NCBI GenBank assembly: GCA_007570785.1
Contig: ML660201.1
Span: 38,463,432 to 38,527,431, forward strand
From: Antilocapra americana
Lineage: Eukaryota > Chordata > Mammalia > Artiodactyla > Antilocapridae
Direction of reading: 5' to 3'
Length of the DNA: 64,000 nucleotides
Shown here piece by piece: positions 23,252-34,699 of the stretch. The notes under the pieces were generated by a model. The model saw nothing but the letters and a program-made list of their open reading frames with translations, did not search any database and was not told the origin of the DNA. The translations under genes were made by a program, and so were the position numbers. Numbering within the stretch: the stretch's first letter is position 1; each line of letters starts with the position of its first letter.

Positions 23252-23452
23252 TGCTGCTGCTGCTGCTGCTGCTGCTAACTCACTTCAGTCATGTCCAACT
23301 CTGTGCGACCCCATAGACCGCAGCCCACCCAGGCTCCCCTGTTCTGGGATTCTCCAGGCAAGAACACTGGAGTGGGTTGCCATTTCCTTCTCCAGTGCAT
23401 GCATGCATACTAAGTCGCTTCAGTCGTGTCAGACTCTGTGTGACTCTATAGT
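23252..23452 (-). mobile_element. Bov-A-type SINE dimer, second unit truncated
   Basis: It begins with (TGC)8 at 23,252-23,275, followed by the Bov-A body (CGACCCCATAGACCGCAGCC, then AACACTGGAGTGGGTTGCCA). From 23,409 a second, short copy of the tail starts (ACTAAGTCGCTTCAGTCGTG). Confidence 0.9.
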
Positions 23453-23619
23453 CATTTAAATTTGTAGAACATCGAAGGGGATGTTGTCTGACACTGTTAC
23501 TAATTCTCACCTAGATGCAGTGTTTCTATTAACATGACACAAAACTGTTAGTTTTTTTTCTTTTTACAACACATTTCCGTATGGAATTAAAAAGCCCAGG
23601 TTTCCTGCTCATAAGGTGT

Positions 23620-23815
23620 CTCCTCCATTCTTTCCTAGCTGTACGAATTTGGGCAAATAATCCCTTTGTGATTCAGTTTCTTTACCCATAAAGGGAAAAA
23701 ATACGCACATTGCCTACTCCTAATAGTTGCTGTGAAAATTGTATAACAATACATATAAAGAGCTGAAAATAGTACCTGGCATACGGCAAGTGCTCAGTTA
23801 GTAGGCATTGGTTTG
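23620..23815 (+). mobile_element. MIR SINE
   Basis: MIR series TTCCTAGCTGTACGAATTTG, TGGGCAAATAATCCC, CAGTTTCTTTACCCATAAAG, then AGTACCTGGCATACGGCAAG and GTGCTCAGTTAGTAGG. Near complete. Confidence 0.85.
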
Positions 23816-24079
23816 GGATGAACTAAATCGAACTGTCTTTTATGTGACCTTCTCAAATGGTTACATTTCATGTGGAAGGGCTTGATCTCTCAGTTCACTC
23901 CATCGATAACCATTTTTGTGTCCTGATTATTTCACAACAAATTAGTCATCCTTTTTAGGCTTGTCTTATCCACAAATCTTATAATTATGACCTACTTGTC
24001 TTCAAGATAATGGAAATGAGAGTAAGATAGAACCAAGGAGAGGATTTGTGGCATATATGGAGTGTCTTTAAATTGTAAA

Positions 24080-24240
24080 TGCTTAACTGCATTTGAGTTA
24101 GATGCTGTTAGTCCTGTTTTTTTCAGATGAGGATATTAAGATACCAAACTAAAGTTGCTTTTCTGAAGACACAAAACTAATAAGTGATTAAGCCAAAACT
24201 GAAATCTAAGACTCCCTGTTACTTCAGTATTCTTAAGATA
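24080..24240 (-). mobile_element. MIR fragment
   Basis: It contains TTTTTCAGATGAGGATATTA, then ACACAAAACTAATAAGTGAT, then AGCCAAAACTGAAATC, the antisense MIR order, strongly diverged. Confidence 0.55.
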
Positions 24241-24329
24241 CAATTGATCAAACAACTAAAAATTTATATCAGTTTTATCTTACACACTTTACTAATCTTC
24301 CCTATAGGGCATAACGGATGAGTGAGAAT

Positions 24330-24545
24330 GTCAGTTTAGGAATGATACTGATCTGCTTTTGAATCTCAGTTCCACCTTGAATCACTGAGATGACTTTAAA
24401 CACGTTACTTAATTTCTCTAAGACTTGGTTTGTTTTCTCATCTGTAAAATGGGTATAATAATACTATCTAGCTCACTAGCTTGCTGAGAGGATGAAAGGA
24501 AGTAATGTGTAGAGTGTTCATCACAGTGCTTGTGTATCTACCATG
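24330..24545 (+). mobile_element. MIR SINE
   Basis: The core is close to consensus: TTTTCTCATCTGTAAAATGG, then TATAATAATACTATCTAGCT, then AGGATGAAAGGAAGTAATGT. The 3' end is decayed. Confidence 0.85.
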
Positions 24546-24626
24546 TGGGTTCTCATTCATAATATTATCCATGAGAGACTGTCAAAGACATGACTAAAGA
24601 CAAGAAGTGTTACTTATTTTTTTCTT

Positions 24627-24672
24627 ATTTGAAAGCATACGTGCTTTCAAATTAAAAAAAAAAAAAAAAAAA
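24627..24672. repeat. Perfect 11-bp hairpin followed by A19
   Basis: The arms ATTTGAAAGCA and TGCTTTCAAAT (24,627-24,652) enclose the loop TACG. A run of 19 adenines follows at 24,654-24,672, and a T7 precedes the left arm, which lengthens the possible foldback. Confidence 0.85.
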
Positions 24673-25701
24673 CTTGAAAATCAGCCTTTAAGGAGATTCA
24701 GGTATTTGGACTACACTGCCATAGTTTCCAAAGGTATGGTACTGAACTCTCCCAAACAGTAGTGCTCACTTTTTGAGACAGAAAGCTTCTTATGATTTGT
24801 AAATTACTCTTTTTCTCCTCACACCAGTTCTGTAATTGAGATTTCTAATCTAGTAAAGTCTAATCCCCCAAGTATTACTATTATTGCCGCTATAGGCAGA
24901 AGTAAGATGCTGTGGTACAGTAGCAAAGAAGAGTGTGATGACCAGATCACATCTCAGATTTGGACAAAAGGCTGCTCCATGACCAAAGCTGTACTCTTAA
25001 CTTTAGTCATCCTACAATGAAGTTGTCGCTGGTCGCTAGTCGTAAGAGCAACAAGTAAACAAATGTATGCTGCTGGCAATTACCACTCTCACTACTGGAA
25101 CTACAAACCCAAAGCCATGTTCTTACCAACTGTAGGTCTCCAGCACCCCCTGGACACACAAAAACTACAGATGACAAAGGACTTATTGCTCCAAAAATTG
25201 TCTAAGTCTCCACCTCATTAAGAGAAACAATTCATCTGGACACAACGTGAGAATCAAGAAGCTCATAGTAATCTCCCCAGTATTCATTACATACACTGTA
25301 TGTGAATAAGGAATAAGCCCAGAGTAACATCTTAAGGAGACAATCAAGAGAAACTGGAGTAATAGCTATTTTTATTTGCCTATGAGCTCTTATTTCTGCC
25401 CTATGTCTGAAAAGTGAATATAACTCAACAGAAATAAAATTGTAATAGCATAAATAAAAATTTAATGTGAAGCTCACATGCAATTGTAATATTTATTTTG
25501 TGGAGATAAACAGTATTAGCACATCTGAATAGAAAATGTATTATAAATCAAGCCAAGGACTCACAAACTAATCCCATTTAAAATATATTCATTCAAGGTG
25601 GCAGAAAATGGGGCAGTGTCAATAATTTTGGCACCCAGGACCTCCCTTGCAAGGGCAGAAGCCCTTGAGAATATCTTACTCTACTTCCACAGACTGTTAT
25701 C
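24673..25701. other. Unique non-coding DNA
   Basis: I recognise no repeat or exon. The minus frame 25,232-25,483 is not supported. Confidence 0.5.
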
Positions 25702-26026
25702 ATTGTTTTCAGTTGCTAAGTCGCGTCTGACTCTTTGCGATCCCATAGACTGCAGCATGCCAGGCTTCCCTGACCTTCACTGTCTCCTGGAGTTTGCGCA
25801 AACTCATGTCCATTGAGTCGGTGATGCCATCCAACCATCTTATCCTCTGTCACCCCCTTCTCCTCCTGCCCTCAATCTTTCCCAGCATCAGGATCTTTTC
25901 CAATGAGTTGGCTCTTCGAATCAGGTGGCCAAAGTATTGGAGTTTCAGCTTCATCATCAGTCTTTCCAATAATGATTCAGGGTTGATTTCCTTTAGGATT
26001 GACTTGTTTGATCTCCTAGCTGTCCT
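25702..26026 (-). mobile_element. BovB 3' fragment
   Basis: The plus strand reads TTTTCAGTTGCTAAGTCGCG and then the BovB 3' region (CAGCATCAGGATCTTTTCCA). It is about 325 bp, 5'-truncated, with no RT motif. Confidence 0.92.
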
Positions 26027-28849
26027 ATGCCCTAAAGGGGGTCTTTGGAAAAAGGAACCTGATTCTAGGACCTTCAGTTCTGTTGAGGGCCAGGGACAAA
26101 GGAATAATGAGAAGGAGGGGACATTTTATAATTTAAGATTTCTTTTTTTTCAGGTGGCTGCTCTCTGCAGACAAAATTGAAACCCAACCTGCCACTTAAG
26201 TAAATGGCGACATGGTAGCACCCCACCCCCCAATTATGCAAACCACTAACATTTAAGGGAGATATCAAATGGACATGGAAAAGGGTCTGTTTCAGGAAAA
26301 GCAATTATTCTAATGTTCTCATAAAACAGACATGATAAAAATATAAGTATATTTAATGAAAAGGCAAGATAAGAAAGTAGGATTCTGTCCCTGGCTGTTT
26401 AGAATGAGTTTCTTGGACTGGCCTGGCTCCTACTAGAGTATCTTCCAATGACCAGAGCTCTACCTCCAGGAGAGGGTCTCTGTAAGAAAGACATGAAATC
26501 ACTATCTTATCTTCACTTCATATCTGCTTCCTTTCTAGGAAATGACTTGCTATTTCCTATGCATTTTCCTTGATTTCTTTTTTTCCGTTTCCCCAACTAG
26601 GTTCCCCGCCCCCTCCCCCCACCCCCACAAATGCCTGTTATCTTCACTATTATATCTCCTTCTCTACAAGAGTTCCTGGAAACTAGCAAGTAAGCACTCA
26701 TCAAATGTCTGTCAACAGGATGAGAAAATTCTCTCTGGCACCTAGAAAGTAACACCTTAAGCTTATCTGCTTTATCATGTGTGTGTGTCAGGTATGAGCA
26801 GTAACCTGCAGCTCCCAGAAGGGGGGCCAAGGCCCAGCCAAAGTGTGCCACTTGGCTCTGCAGTCAGGAAGGAGACGCAGGCCGCTGCCCCTCACCCTCC
26901 ACCTGTGAAGGAACTCCTGATGTGAGTGCAGCTCAGGCTACCCACTGACGCCGACTGGGGCAGGGTGGGAATGGAGGGGCGTGGGAGGCCTTCATACTGC
27001 TTAAAACTTTCTGGGTGATTCTGACTTGCAGCTGGGAATCAAGAAACACCGAGCAACCAGCTTCTTGGGAATTCATTGGTCAGGCCCAGCAGCAAGTCCT
27101 GGTTCCGACTGGAAGAGGGAGAACTGAAAGGAGAGGAGGCCTCACGAGGAGCGCCTTCCCGGAGACCCAGACCAGTCTACCTGGGCCCATCTGCACCCTC
27201 AGCAGTAACAGAATTTGACGCGCTACTTCGGTGTGTAGCCCACATGCCCTCTGTTCTCCACAGCAATTGCTGCTTCATAACTGCAAAATCATGGGCTTCT
27301 TATTGCTAACTGGGAATCAGAAAAGAGCATTTATTCAGAAATTCTGGACTTCTGGTAAGCCAAATGTAAACCTTAAGAAGAATTAATCTCATGTGTGTGG
27401 CAAAAATTTGTGTGCAAATCCACAAAATGTCCACAAAAAGTAAATAATGAGTGTCTAATTTCCTCTGTATAATTTAGCTAATTATGCAACTTTCAGATTA
27501 TAACAGTGCTTGGGTAAACATAATGATATCTTATTTGCCATGAATTCCCTTAGTTGAGTTAACCAATTAACTTTTCTAATTCTTCAGGTATCATTAAAGC
27601 TACTCTAATTTAAGAATAAGCAGATGTGTATCATAACAGAGCTCTAAATTTAACCCTGGTTACATAATAAATGTATAAAAGGGGAAAAATCTATTCCTAA
27701 TATGCTATTTAATTACATGGTTTGAGGAAGAAATAATACATGCTAATGATGAAATTAAAGGCTTTAAGATCTAATTTGATTATATTCTGTGAACATTGGT
27801 TATAACTTGGCTTGCAGCTAAATCTATCAAGATGACTTTCCCATTCACATGGGGCTGAAAGCAATTTTCAGGCAAGAGGCTAGAGTCATGGTGGATTGTT
27901 AGCATTGGATAACTTTTTATCAAACAGCACCTCATGCCCTGGATCTATTAGTTGGTAACAAGCATATACCAGGCTAAGATGATGCCCATAAATAGCACCA
28001 TTAGCTGCTTATATTGATATATAAGATAAACGTGTCTAATGGACCAATATCACACACTTTTCTACAGCAGCAGGGCTTATTTTACAAGGGGTTATTATGC
28101 TAATAGATTGTAAAATAGTATACAAGAATGTGGCTTTAATGTATTTACCCCTGTAGACAAAACAGGGGGAAATGCTTTGCAAGCAATTATCGTGAATTAT
28201 TACACTATCTAAAAAACAATTACTGGAGACTCATGTGTTTCAGTTTTCCAAGTTTATTACTGTTAGCATGCACGCAGTGAAAATAATTGAGCAAGCCACT
28301 CAAATCTGCCTTATAAACATAACACCCTGAGTGAAGGGACATGAGTATTATATGCATCCATCTTGCTCTGCCCCCGCCACATTGCTCTCCCAACTCCAGA
28401 AGGCCTTTTCTTCTTGAATGCACCAAGTACTTTTAAGAAAGGAATTGAACAATGGCTGTAATTTAGAAATGCAATTAGGTGAGCCACTTTTCCTTTTTTA
28501 CCTCCAATTACCCACAGCAACCTGCACACAGCTACCACTACCTCCTTCTCTTGGTCTCAGCTGTTGTTCTTGAATATCACAACAGGGCTATGTTAACACA
28601 ACCAGAGGAGCTGAGTCTAAGAGAGGTCCCCAGAGAAACCTGGATAAACCACAGCACTTCTCCCCCTTCTCGCCTTGCTGAAATCTGTTAGGCCGATTCC
28701 CTGGGGCCATATGCGTCTTCACTGAAAACTCGCCACAGACCTTGCGTTCACCATAACTAGCCCAGCGCACCCTCTTCCCTGGCATGTCTCAAAAATGTGT
28801 GCTCAGTGAAAGGCGACTGACTGTGAAAGCAGGCTAAATGAACAGGACC
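26027..28849. other. Repeat-poor region
   Basis: No large repeat was recognised. A short MER5-like phrase (GGTGATTCTGACTTGCAGCT) sits at about 27,015-27,034. A four-tract G-quadruplex motif lies at 26,604-26,626 (minus) and a GC-richer patch at about 26,800-27,230. An AT-rich, motif-dense block at 27,400-28,280 is the best candidate for conserved regulatory DNA. Confidence 0.45.
26604..26626 (-). repeat. Four-tract G-quadruplex motif with one-base loops
   Basis: On the minus strand the G tracts are 5, 6, 5 and 4 long, separated by single bases T, A and C. One-base loops with tracts of four or more give the most stable class of predicted G-quadruplex. Confidence 0.85.
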
Positions 28850-29337
28850 TTTTCAAAAGACAAGTCTGATCGTGACTCGCTCCTCTACCCCTTTACAACC
28901 TTTCATTATGGTCTGCAAACCCGGAATGTTCAGGTCTCTGCTCATCTCCAGGCTTTTCTTGATTTCCTTCGTACACATTGTTTCTGATGCTCATGTAACT
29001 CTTCACTCACCCTTGCACCTAGTTAACATCTAACCAAACTTCAGATTTCAACTCAACTTTCCCATCCTCTGACCTCCCATAGACAAGTTCCTGATCTAAC
29101 TAGTTAAGTTGCTGATCTAACTAATTAAGTTAGATCCTTCTCCCCATCTCCCTTCCCACCCATGTTATTCTCTCAGCATATCTCATTCTATTCCTTCAAA
29201 GCCCTTACTCCAATTGCAATTTGGACTCTTACTTGTATGATTACTTGCTTAATACTGGTCTCCTACACCAGACTCCAAGTGCCATGAAGGCAGGAAACCA
29301 TCTGCTTTATTTGCCATTGTATTCCCTCTAGTACAGT
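28850..29337 (+). mobile_element. LINE-2 3' fragment, diverged
   Basis: L2-like phrases occur in order: CCTTTACAACCTTTCATTAT (about 28,900), TCTCTGCTCATCTCCAGGCT (about 28,940), and GACTCCAAGTGCCATGAAGG then CAGGAAACCATCTGCTTTAT (about 29,280-29,310). A 21-bp tandem duplication lies inside it at 29,091-29,132. Confidence 0.55.
29091..29132. repeat. 21-bp tandem duplication
   Basis: Two adjacent copies starting CTGATCTAACTA differ at 2 of 21 positions. Confidence 0.9.
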
Positions 29338-29463
29338 AAAAAAAAAAAAAAAAAAAAAAAGAGGGGATATATGTATACATATAACTGATTCATTTTGTTG
29401 TACACCTGAAAGTAAAACATTATAAATCAACTATACTCCAGTGAAATTAAAAAAAATAAAAAC
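29338..29463 (+). mobile_element. A23 run and short L1 3' end
   Basis: A run of 23 adenines at 29,338-29,360 precedes an L1 3' terminus (GTATACATATAACTGATTCA, then TATAAATCAACTATACTCCA) that ends in its own A-rich tail. Only about 100 bp of L1 is present. Confidence 0.8.
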
Positions 29464-31340
29464 AAGCTAAATACATAAGTAATGTGTGCAGGAACAAGAA
29501 TAACTAACATGGAGTGTGTGTACTTGAGCTTGATGAGAGAAAGTATAGTATCGCTTGTAGTCAGCATTGACAATACAAGATAATTATAATAATTTAGAAG
29601 GGTAAAGTCAAGAGAAATGAGAGAGTATGGAGGATTTTCAAGGCAGAAAACCTAGAAACTAGGGGAAAATGTGTTTTCATTTGGGGGTGTGGGGGCGGTG
29701 GGAATCAAGTGTCCAATATAACATGAACCAGGAATAGCTCAAGAAAGAGTGGAGAATTAGTCTAAGAGGGTAGAGAGACAGATAATTTTGATGGAGTATT
29801 GGGCATAGGTGCCCGACTGCAAGGACAAGGATGTAAGAGGAAACAGAGGTAAAGAAAAGGAAACATTTGGCTATGAATCAAGAGAGAAATCAACCATTTA
29901 CCAGCTACATAGTGTGGGGCTAAGAAGTGTTTCAAGATGGAAGACACGGATCTATGATAAGCGGGGAGGAAGGAATTCATGGGGAGGCTGCGTTAGCAGC
30001 GGAAGACTGGGAAATGGCTACATGTCCAAGCAGCAGACAAGGATTTAGATCCCTCAGGAAACCATGCGATGCAGGATGCTGATGGAAAGGTTAGCTGTGG
30101 GAAGAGGCAGACTGCTTCCCAGGAGAGCACCAAGCAAGGAGAGGGCAGAGGATTCAGCAGAGCAAGCATGGTGTAGCCTTGGTCTGTTTCAGGAAGTAAG
30201 AAGCAGGGACTTCAGGTGTAAATCCAGTCTGCAGAAAGACAGGAAGCCTGGAACATAGGCATTTCCTGCTTTGTCTGCAAAGAGAAGAGGAAAAAGCAAA
30301 TTGTCCCACTCGCCTTATGAAGGAGAAGATCTCTTCTGGGTTATGCCAGAGGAAAAGGACTTTTAGAAGCTGTGTGTTGGAAGCATCAGTTGCCACAGGA
30401 GTGCCGAGTTCCCCTGGAAGACCTCACTCAGCCATCTGTCGGCAGCAAGGGTGAGCATTAGTAATGTGGACAACCACCCAGCTGCCCGAGGAGACCCAGT
30501 GCATCTCCACCGCGACATCAGGCATGTTAGCTAGGATGTGTCAACTTGGTAACCTTGCTCTAATCGGATGATGAATGGCCAGCCTGTGAAGGAGAAGCAC
30601 AGTCCCTCGGCACTGGAAGGCCGCGCTGTCTGAACTGCACTTGGCACTGAGTGAGGCCTGCACAGTGCCCCTCAGGTGGAACCACTACCATCAGGATTCA
30701 TTAGGAAAGGAGGGCACGCACTCCACACCCACATACAAGCTGGCAGCCCCAAAAAACAGAGTTTGGGGGAAGAGGAATTACTACTGACAGCCCTGGAAGT
30801 TTTTTTGTTTGTTTGTTTTCCCAAACACACTTTTAATTGATGAGCCCATTATATCCCTTCCAAAAGCATTTTTTAAAACTTAATAAATGACGGCTTGCTA
30901 TGGAGCACAATGCAATCCCTTACACGTTAAGCTGCTCTCGTGAATCACTTGTAATTACTGGGCATTTTCAAGCCCAGGGGATGTATAACTATATTATTGT
31001 ATTCCTGTGATTTTTATGAAGTCAAGACAAGGAAACAAATCATAGGAACTGAATTAATCTCCTCACTGGAGTTCATAATAATCAGCAGAAAACTTAAAAA
31101 CCCCATAAAACCATAAAAACCATCAATAATCAATCATCAGATCTTTTTCTAACTACTACTTGGATTGTTTACTCCCCAAAGGGATGGGGGAAGAGAAGGG
31201 GGGCAGAGAAGATGAAAAGAGGAGGAATAAAATGATGAGAGGAAGAAGCTGAGGGAGAAAGGCTGGAGAGAAGGGGACATGGGGAAAGGGAAACAAAAGA
31301 GAGGAAGACAGAGAGAAGGAGCGAGGGAGGCAGGAAATTA
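29464..31340. other. Unique non-coding DNA with a purine tract
   Basis: No repeat family is recognised in the first 1.7 kb. A repeat-free, homeobox-site-rich stretch covers 30,800-31,140. The last 160 bp is a purine-rich tract. Confidence 0.45.
31179..31336 (+). repeat. Purine-rich (GA) low-complexity tract
   Basis: About 158 bp with very few pyrimidines, built of GGAAGAAG-, GAGAGAAGG- and GGGAAAGGG-like words. It ends directly before the LTR at 31,341. Confidence 0.85.
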
Positions 31341-31822
31341 TATTAGTTTCCAGTGGCTGCTGTAAAAAATTGCCACAAACTTAGGTGCTTGGACCAACAC
31401 AGATTTATTCTTCTATAGATCTAGAGGTCAGAAGCCTAAATCAAAGTGTTGGCAAGACTGTACTCCTTCTGGAGGCTTCATGGGGAGAGTCTGTTTCCTT
31501 GTCTTTCCCAGCTCCTAGCAGCCACCTGCATTCCCTGGCTCATGGCCCTTTCCTCTGCTCTCAGAGTGTTTCTTCGCAACTGCTGCTTCCTTTGTCCCGG
31601 CTCCTTCTACCTCTGACCTCCTTGCCTTCCTCTTAGGAGAAACCTTGCAATGAGACTGAGCACCTCCAGGTCACCCAAGATAATCTCCTCATCTCGAGAT
31701 TATTAATGACTTGCTCATATCTGTAAAATCTCTTCTGTTGTGTAAAGTAACATGTAGTCACAGGTTCCAGGGGGTAGGAGGTGGACATCCTTGAGGGGCC
31801 ATTATTCAGTCTGCCACAGGCA
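31341..31822 (-). mobile_element. MaLR (MLT1-type) LTR
   Basis: The plus strand gives the antisense MLT1 order: TAGTTTCCAGTGGCTGCTGT, CAACACAGATTTATTCTTC, AGGTCAGAAGCCTAAATCAA, CATGTAGTCACAGGTTCCAG, then CATTATTCAGTCTGCCACAG. Solo LTR with no internal region; one of the better preserved in the window. Confidence 0.82.
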
Positions 31823-32695
31823 TTTAAAACTTTGCCAACTGAACATGAAAAGTATGCCAACTGGAATCTCTACACCACTCTGATAGCAAATGACCTTCAA
31901 GTCACATTGTGAAAATGGCTTTTGAGAATGTCTTTTCTAAAAAAGATGCAGAATGTGCCATGCTGCCTTTTTGACAATTTTTTTCAAAACACATTCACAC
32001 CTATAATCTAATTTTCTCCTCCAAAGATACCTTGTCAGATAAGAAAGGCAGTTTATTCCTAGTTGCAAATAAGAAGACTGAAGGAGAACGGCTGGCTGAC
32101 TTGTGTCCCACTTCCCTATCACCTAGGGAGCCACCAGCAACTGAAGAAAACATTGTCCACTTCTCTTTCCAGATAGAAAAGAAAGATGCAATCAAAGGCT
32201 CTTAAGTCTCACAAATCATTTGGAAAAGGATAAAGTATTTCACCCTCCCCCACCCCCATGCTCTGCCTGCCAAGCATTCCTGTCACTTGTGCGTGGTCAC
32301 TGTGCATGGATATTTCCAGGGGCTCGGGGCACACTGACAGTCAAACCACAGACAGGCATTACTCTTCAGGCTCTATTTCCAAAGACGGCTGATGTATGTC
32401 ATGGGGCCTGCAAGAAGCTGGTCTCTTATACAGAAGTAAGGACTGCTACAGGATGGCACACAGGTGCCGCTCAGGGTCAAAAGTCATTTTACAGGACATG
32501 TTTCCACAGAAGTCCATTGGCAAGGCACTAGCCAGGGAGTCTGAACCTCAGAGTCCTTTTCTTTTTTATTCTTCTCTTGCACGCTTGTTGAACAGTGTTG
32601 GTTAAACCACCCTTCTTTTACATGGAGCTGGTCCCAAGGCAAAGTTTGACAGGATGCTCTCACGTGATGCTCAGGAGGCCAGAGGACGGAGCCAG
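31823..32695. other. Unique non-coding DNA
   Basis: Open frames 32,220-32,531 and 32,396-32,605 overlap in different phases and have no domain or splice context. No repeat is recognised. Confidence 0.45.
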
Positions 32696-32699
32696 GCTA

Positions 32700-32865
32700 G
32701 TTACTAGTTATTTCATGTCAAGCAAGTTCCTTAATTTCTCTAAGCCTCGGTTTCCTCGGCTGCAGGAGTGGGAGCGTAAACATCACCTGCCTTGCAAGAT
32801 CGTTAAGAGGATAAGGGAGGTGGTGTGTGCAAAATACTCAGAAGAGTATTTATAATAGTAGCTCT
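32700..32865 (+). mobile_element. MIR SINE
   Basis: It contains TTCCTTAATTTCTCTAAGCC, then CGGTTTCCTCGGCTGCAGGA, then CTTGCAAGATCGTTAAGAGG, the MIR core and middle in the plus orientation. Confidence 0.75.
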
Positions 32866-32991
32866 GTGTCCAAGGATCTGGGCTCTCAGTCTCTACTCAA
32901 CCATCCAGCTTTCTCTCCTCCAAATCCATATGACAGTATGACTAGATATATCCTCCCTCAGCAAAATCCCTTTGTTTCACATGCAACCTCT

Positions 32992-33030
32992 CCACACACG
33001 CACGCACACACATGCATGCACGCATGCACA
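32992..33030. repeat. Alternating purine-pyrimidine CA/GCAT tract
   Basis: About 39 bp of mixed CACACG and GCATGCA units, alternating nearly throughout and therefore prone to left-handed (Z) DNA. Confidence 0.8.
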
Positions 33031-33135
33031 CCATCACTTCTATGCCTATCAGTGCCCTCAGTGTGCTGCTGGTTCACTTTGCACTCAGCCAGCTGGGCAC
33101 AATGTGGCACACAAAGGAAAATTGAGACTCTGCTT

Positions 33136-33436
33136 TCTCAGAGTCCTGCTGCTGCTGCTGCTAAGTCGCTTCAGTCGTGTCCGATTCTGTGCGACCCCAC
33201 GGACGGCAGCCCACCAGGCTCCGCCGTCCCTGGGATTCTGCAGGCAAGAACACTGGAGTGGGTTGCCATTTCCTTCTCCAATGCATGAAAGTGAAAAGTG
33301 GAAGTGAAGTTGCTCAGTCGTGTCCAACTCTTCGCGAGCTCATAGACTGCAGCCCACCAGGCTCCTCCGGCCACAGGATATTTCCAGGCAAGAGTACTGG
33401 AGTGGGGTGCCATTGCCTTCTCCGTCTCAGAGTCCT
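33136..33436 (-). mobile_element. Bov-A2 SINE with perfect target-site duplication
   Basis: The dimeric body (33,148-33,424) begins (CTG)n and then CTAAGTCGCTTCAGTCGTGT. The second unit starts TGCTCAGTCGTGTCCAACTC at about 33,312. It is flanked by an exact 12-bp duplication, TCTCAGAGTCCT, at 33,136-33,147 and 33,425-33,436. Many CpGs survive, so it is among the youngest copies here. Confidence 0.97.
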
Positions 33437-34695
33437 ACATCCAGGCAAAGAGAAGACCCACAGGAAAATAGCTTTAATGCAAGATACAATGTTGGAAGGT
33501 GCTAAGACAGATCTGTACAAATAATGCCCTTAAAGTTTCAGAGAACAGCACTGGCTCAGAGAGGGAGAACGCCAGCCATAAAAGCCATATTCACTGGTCT
33601 TGAGCCAAAGATGTAGATGTGATGAGGAAGAGCACAGTAGGTGGTGGAGACACTTATAGGGGATAAATACTATTGATATAATTGCTGGGGCCCAATTCAG
33701 TCTTCTACTTTGCAGACTCAGAAAATGGGTTAAATCAGAAGCCTGGGGGGGAGCCTTTATGCAGGGTAGACTCATGTTAACTGCCCTCTGGAACCTGATG
33801 TACAACACCAGACAGTCACTATACTGCTTCCAAAGAGCAATAACTTGGGTTAGAGTACTCATATCAGAATGTCCATCGTATGTTTTCAAATCATAATCAG
33901 AAAGTTGACTGATCATGATAGCAGATCAAGGAGAGTTATGTAATGCACCTGTTTTCTGACATGAAGCTAAGGTTTCCACTGATAAGTACTGAGGACCAAG
34001 ATGCCCTCTTGCTCTTTTTGTTCTAAACCACCTCTTTCTAATTGACCCATCTTTGACTTTTTTCTAAGTTAATTATTTTAATTACATCATAAACACCTTG
34101 CTGATCTGGAAACCAGCCCATCTCTTTGAAATGCTTTTGGATGTCTCTACTCAGATTCATAACTCTCATGGGGAAATGTGGTTCTGGGAGATGTGGCTGC
34201 AAAGGTCTGACAGGAGGACACCCCAGGAGAGGAGCTGGACTTCACACAGCGGGTGTGAATGGGAAGACGATGTCACAGGGGGATAATGACACTGACAGCA
34301 TGCTCTGCTGACCCCACTGGCTGTCCATCTGCTTTTCCATAAGGAAAGGCTTGCCCAGAGCCCGTGTCTTTCCCAGAGGTAGGCTGCTGGCAGAAGCGTT
34401 CTGGGGACATGTGTGACTCCAAGTGCTCCTAAATCAGAGGACCATTTTCTGATCCACAGGTACAGTATCTGGGTTCACTCTGTGTAAAGCTCGGAAGAGC
34501 TCTGCTCTCAGCAAAGGAGGTGGGGATGAGGGAAAAGTCAGTATCAGATATGAGAGGGAATAATAAAGTGGCTGCTGGTTCCTGTTCCCTTGTGTCGTCC
34601 TGTGAAACGTCACCTCTTCAGCTCTGAACACCCTTCAGACATGGTACTCTCTGGGTGCCTTCCTGAGCCCTCAGAATTAACTCCTCCCTCCTCTG
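33437..34695. other. Unique non-coding DNA
   Basis: The minus frame 33,530-33,916 (128 residues) has no recognisable family. No repeats are recognised. Confidence 0.45.
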
Positions 34696-34699
34696 CACG

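Noticed and set aside
33530..33916. 128-codon minus frame
   Set aside because: No recognisable motif and no splice signals at the edges.
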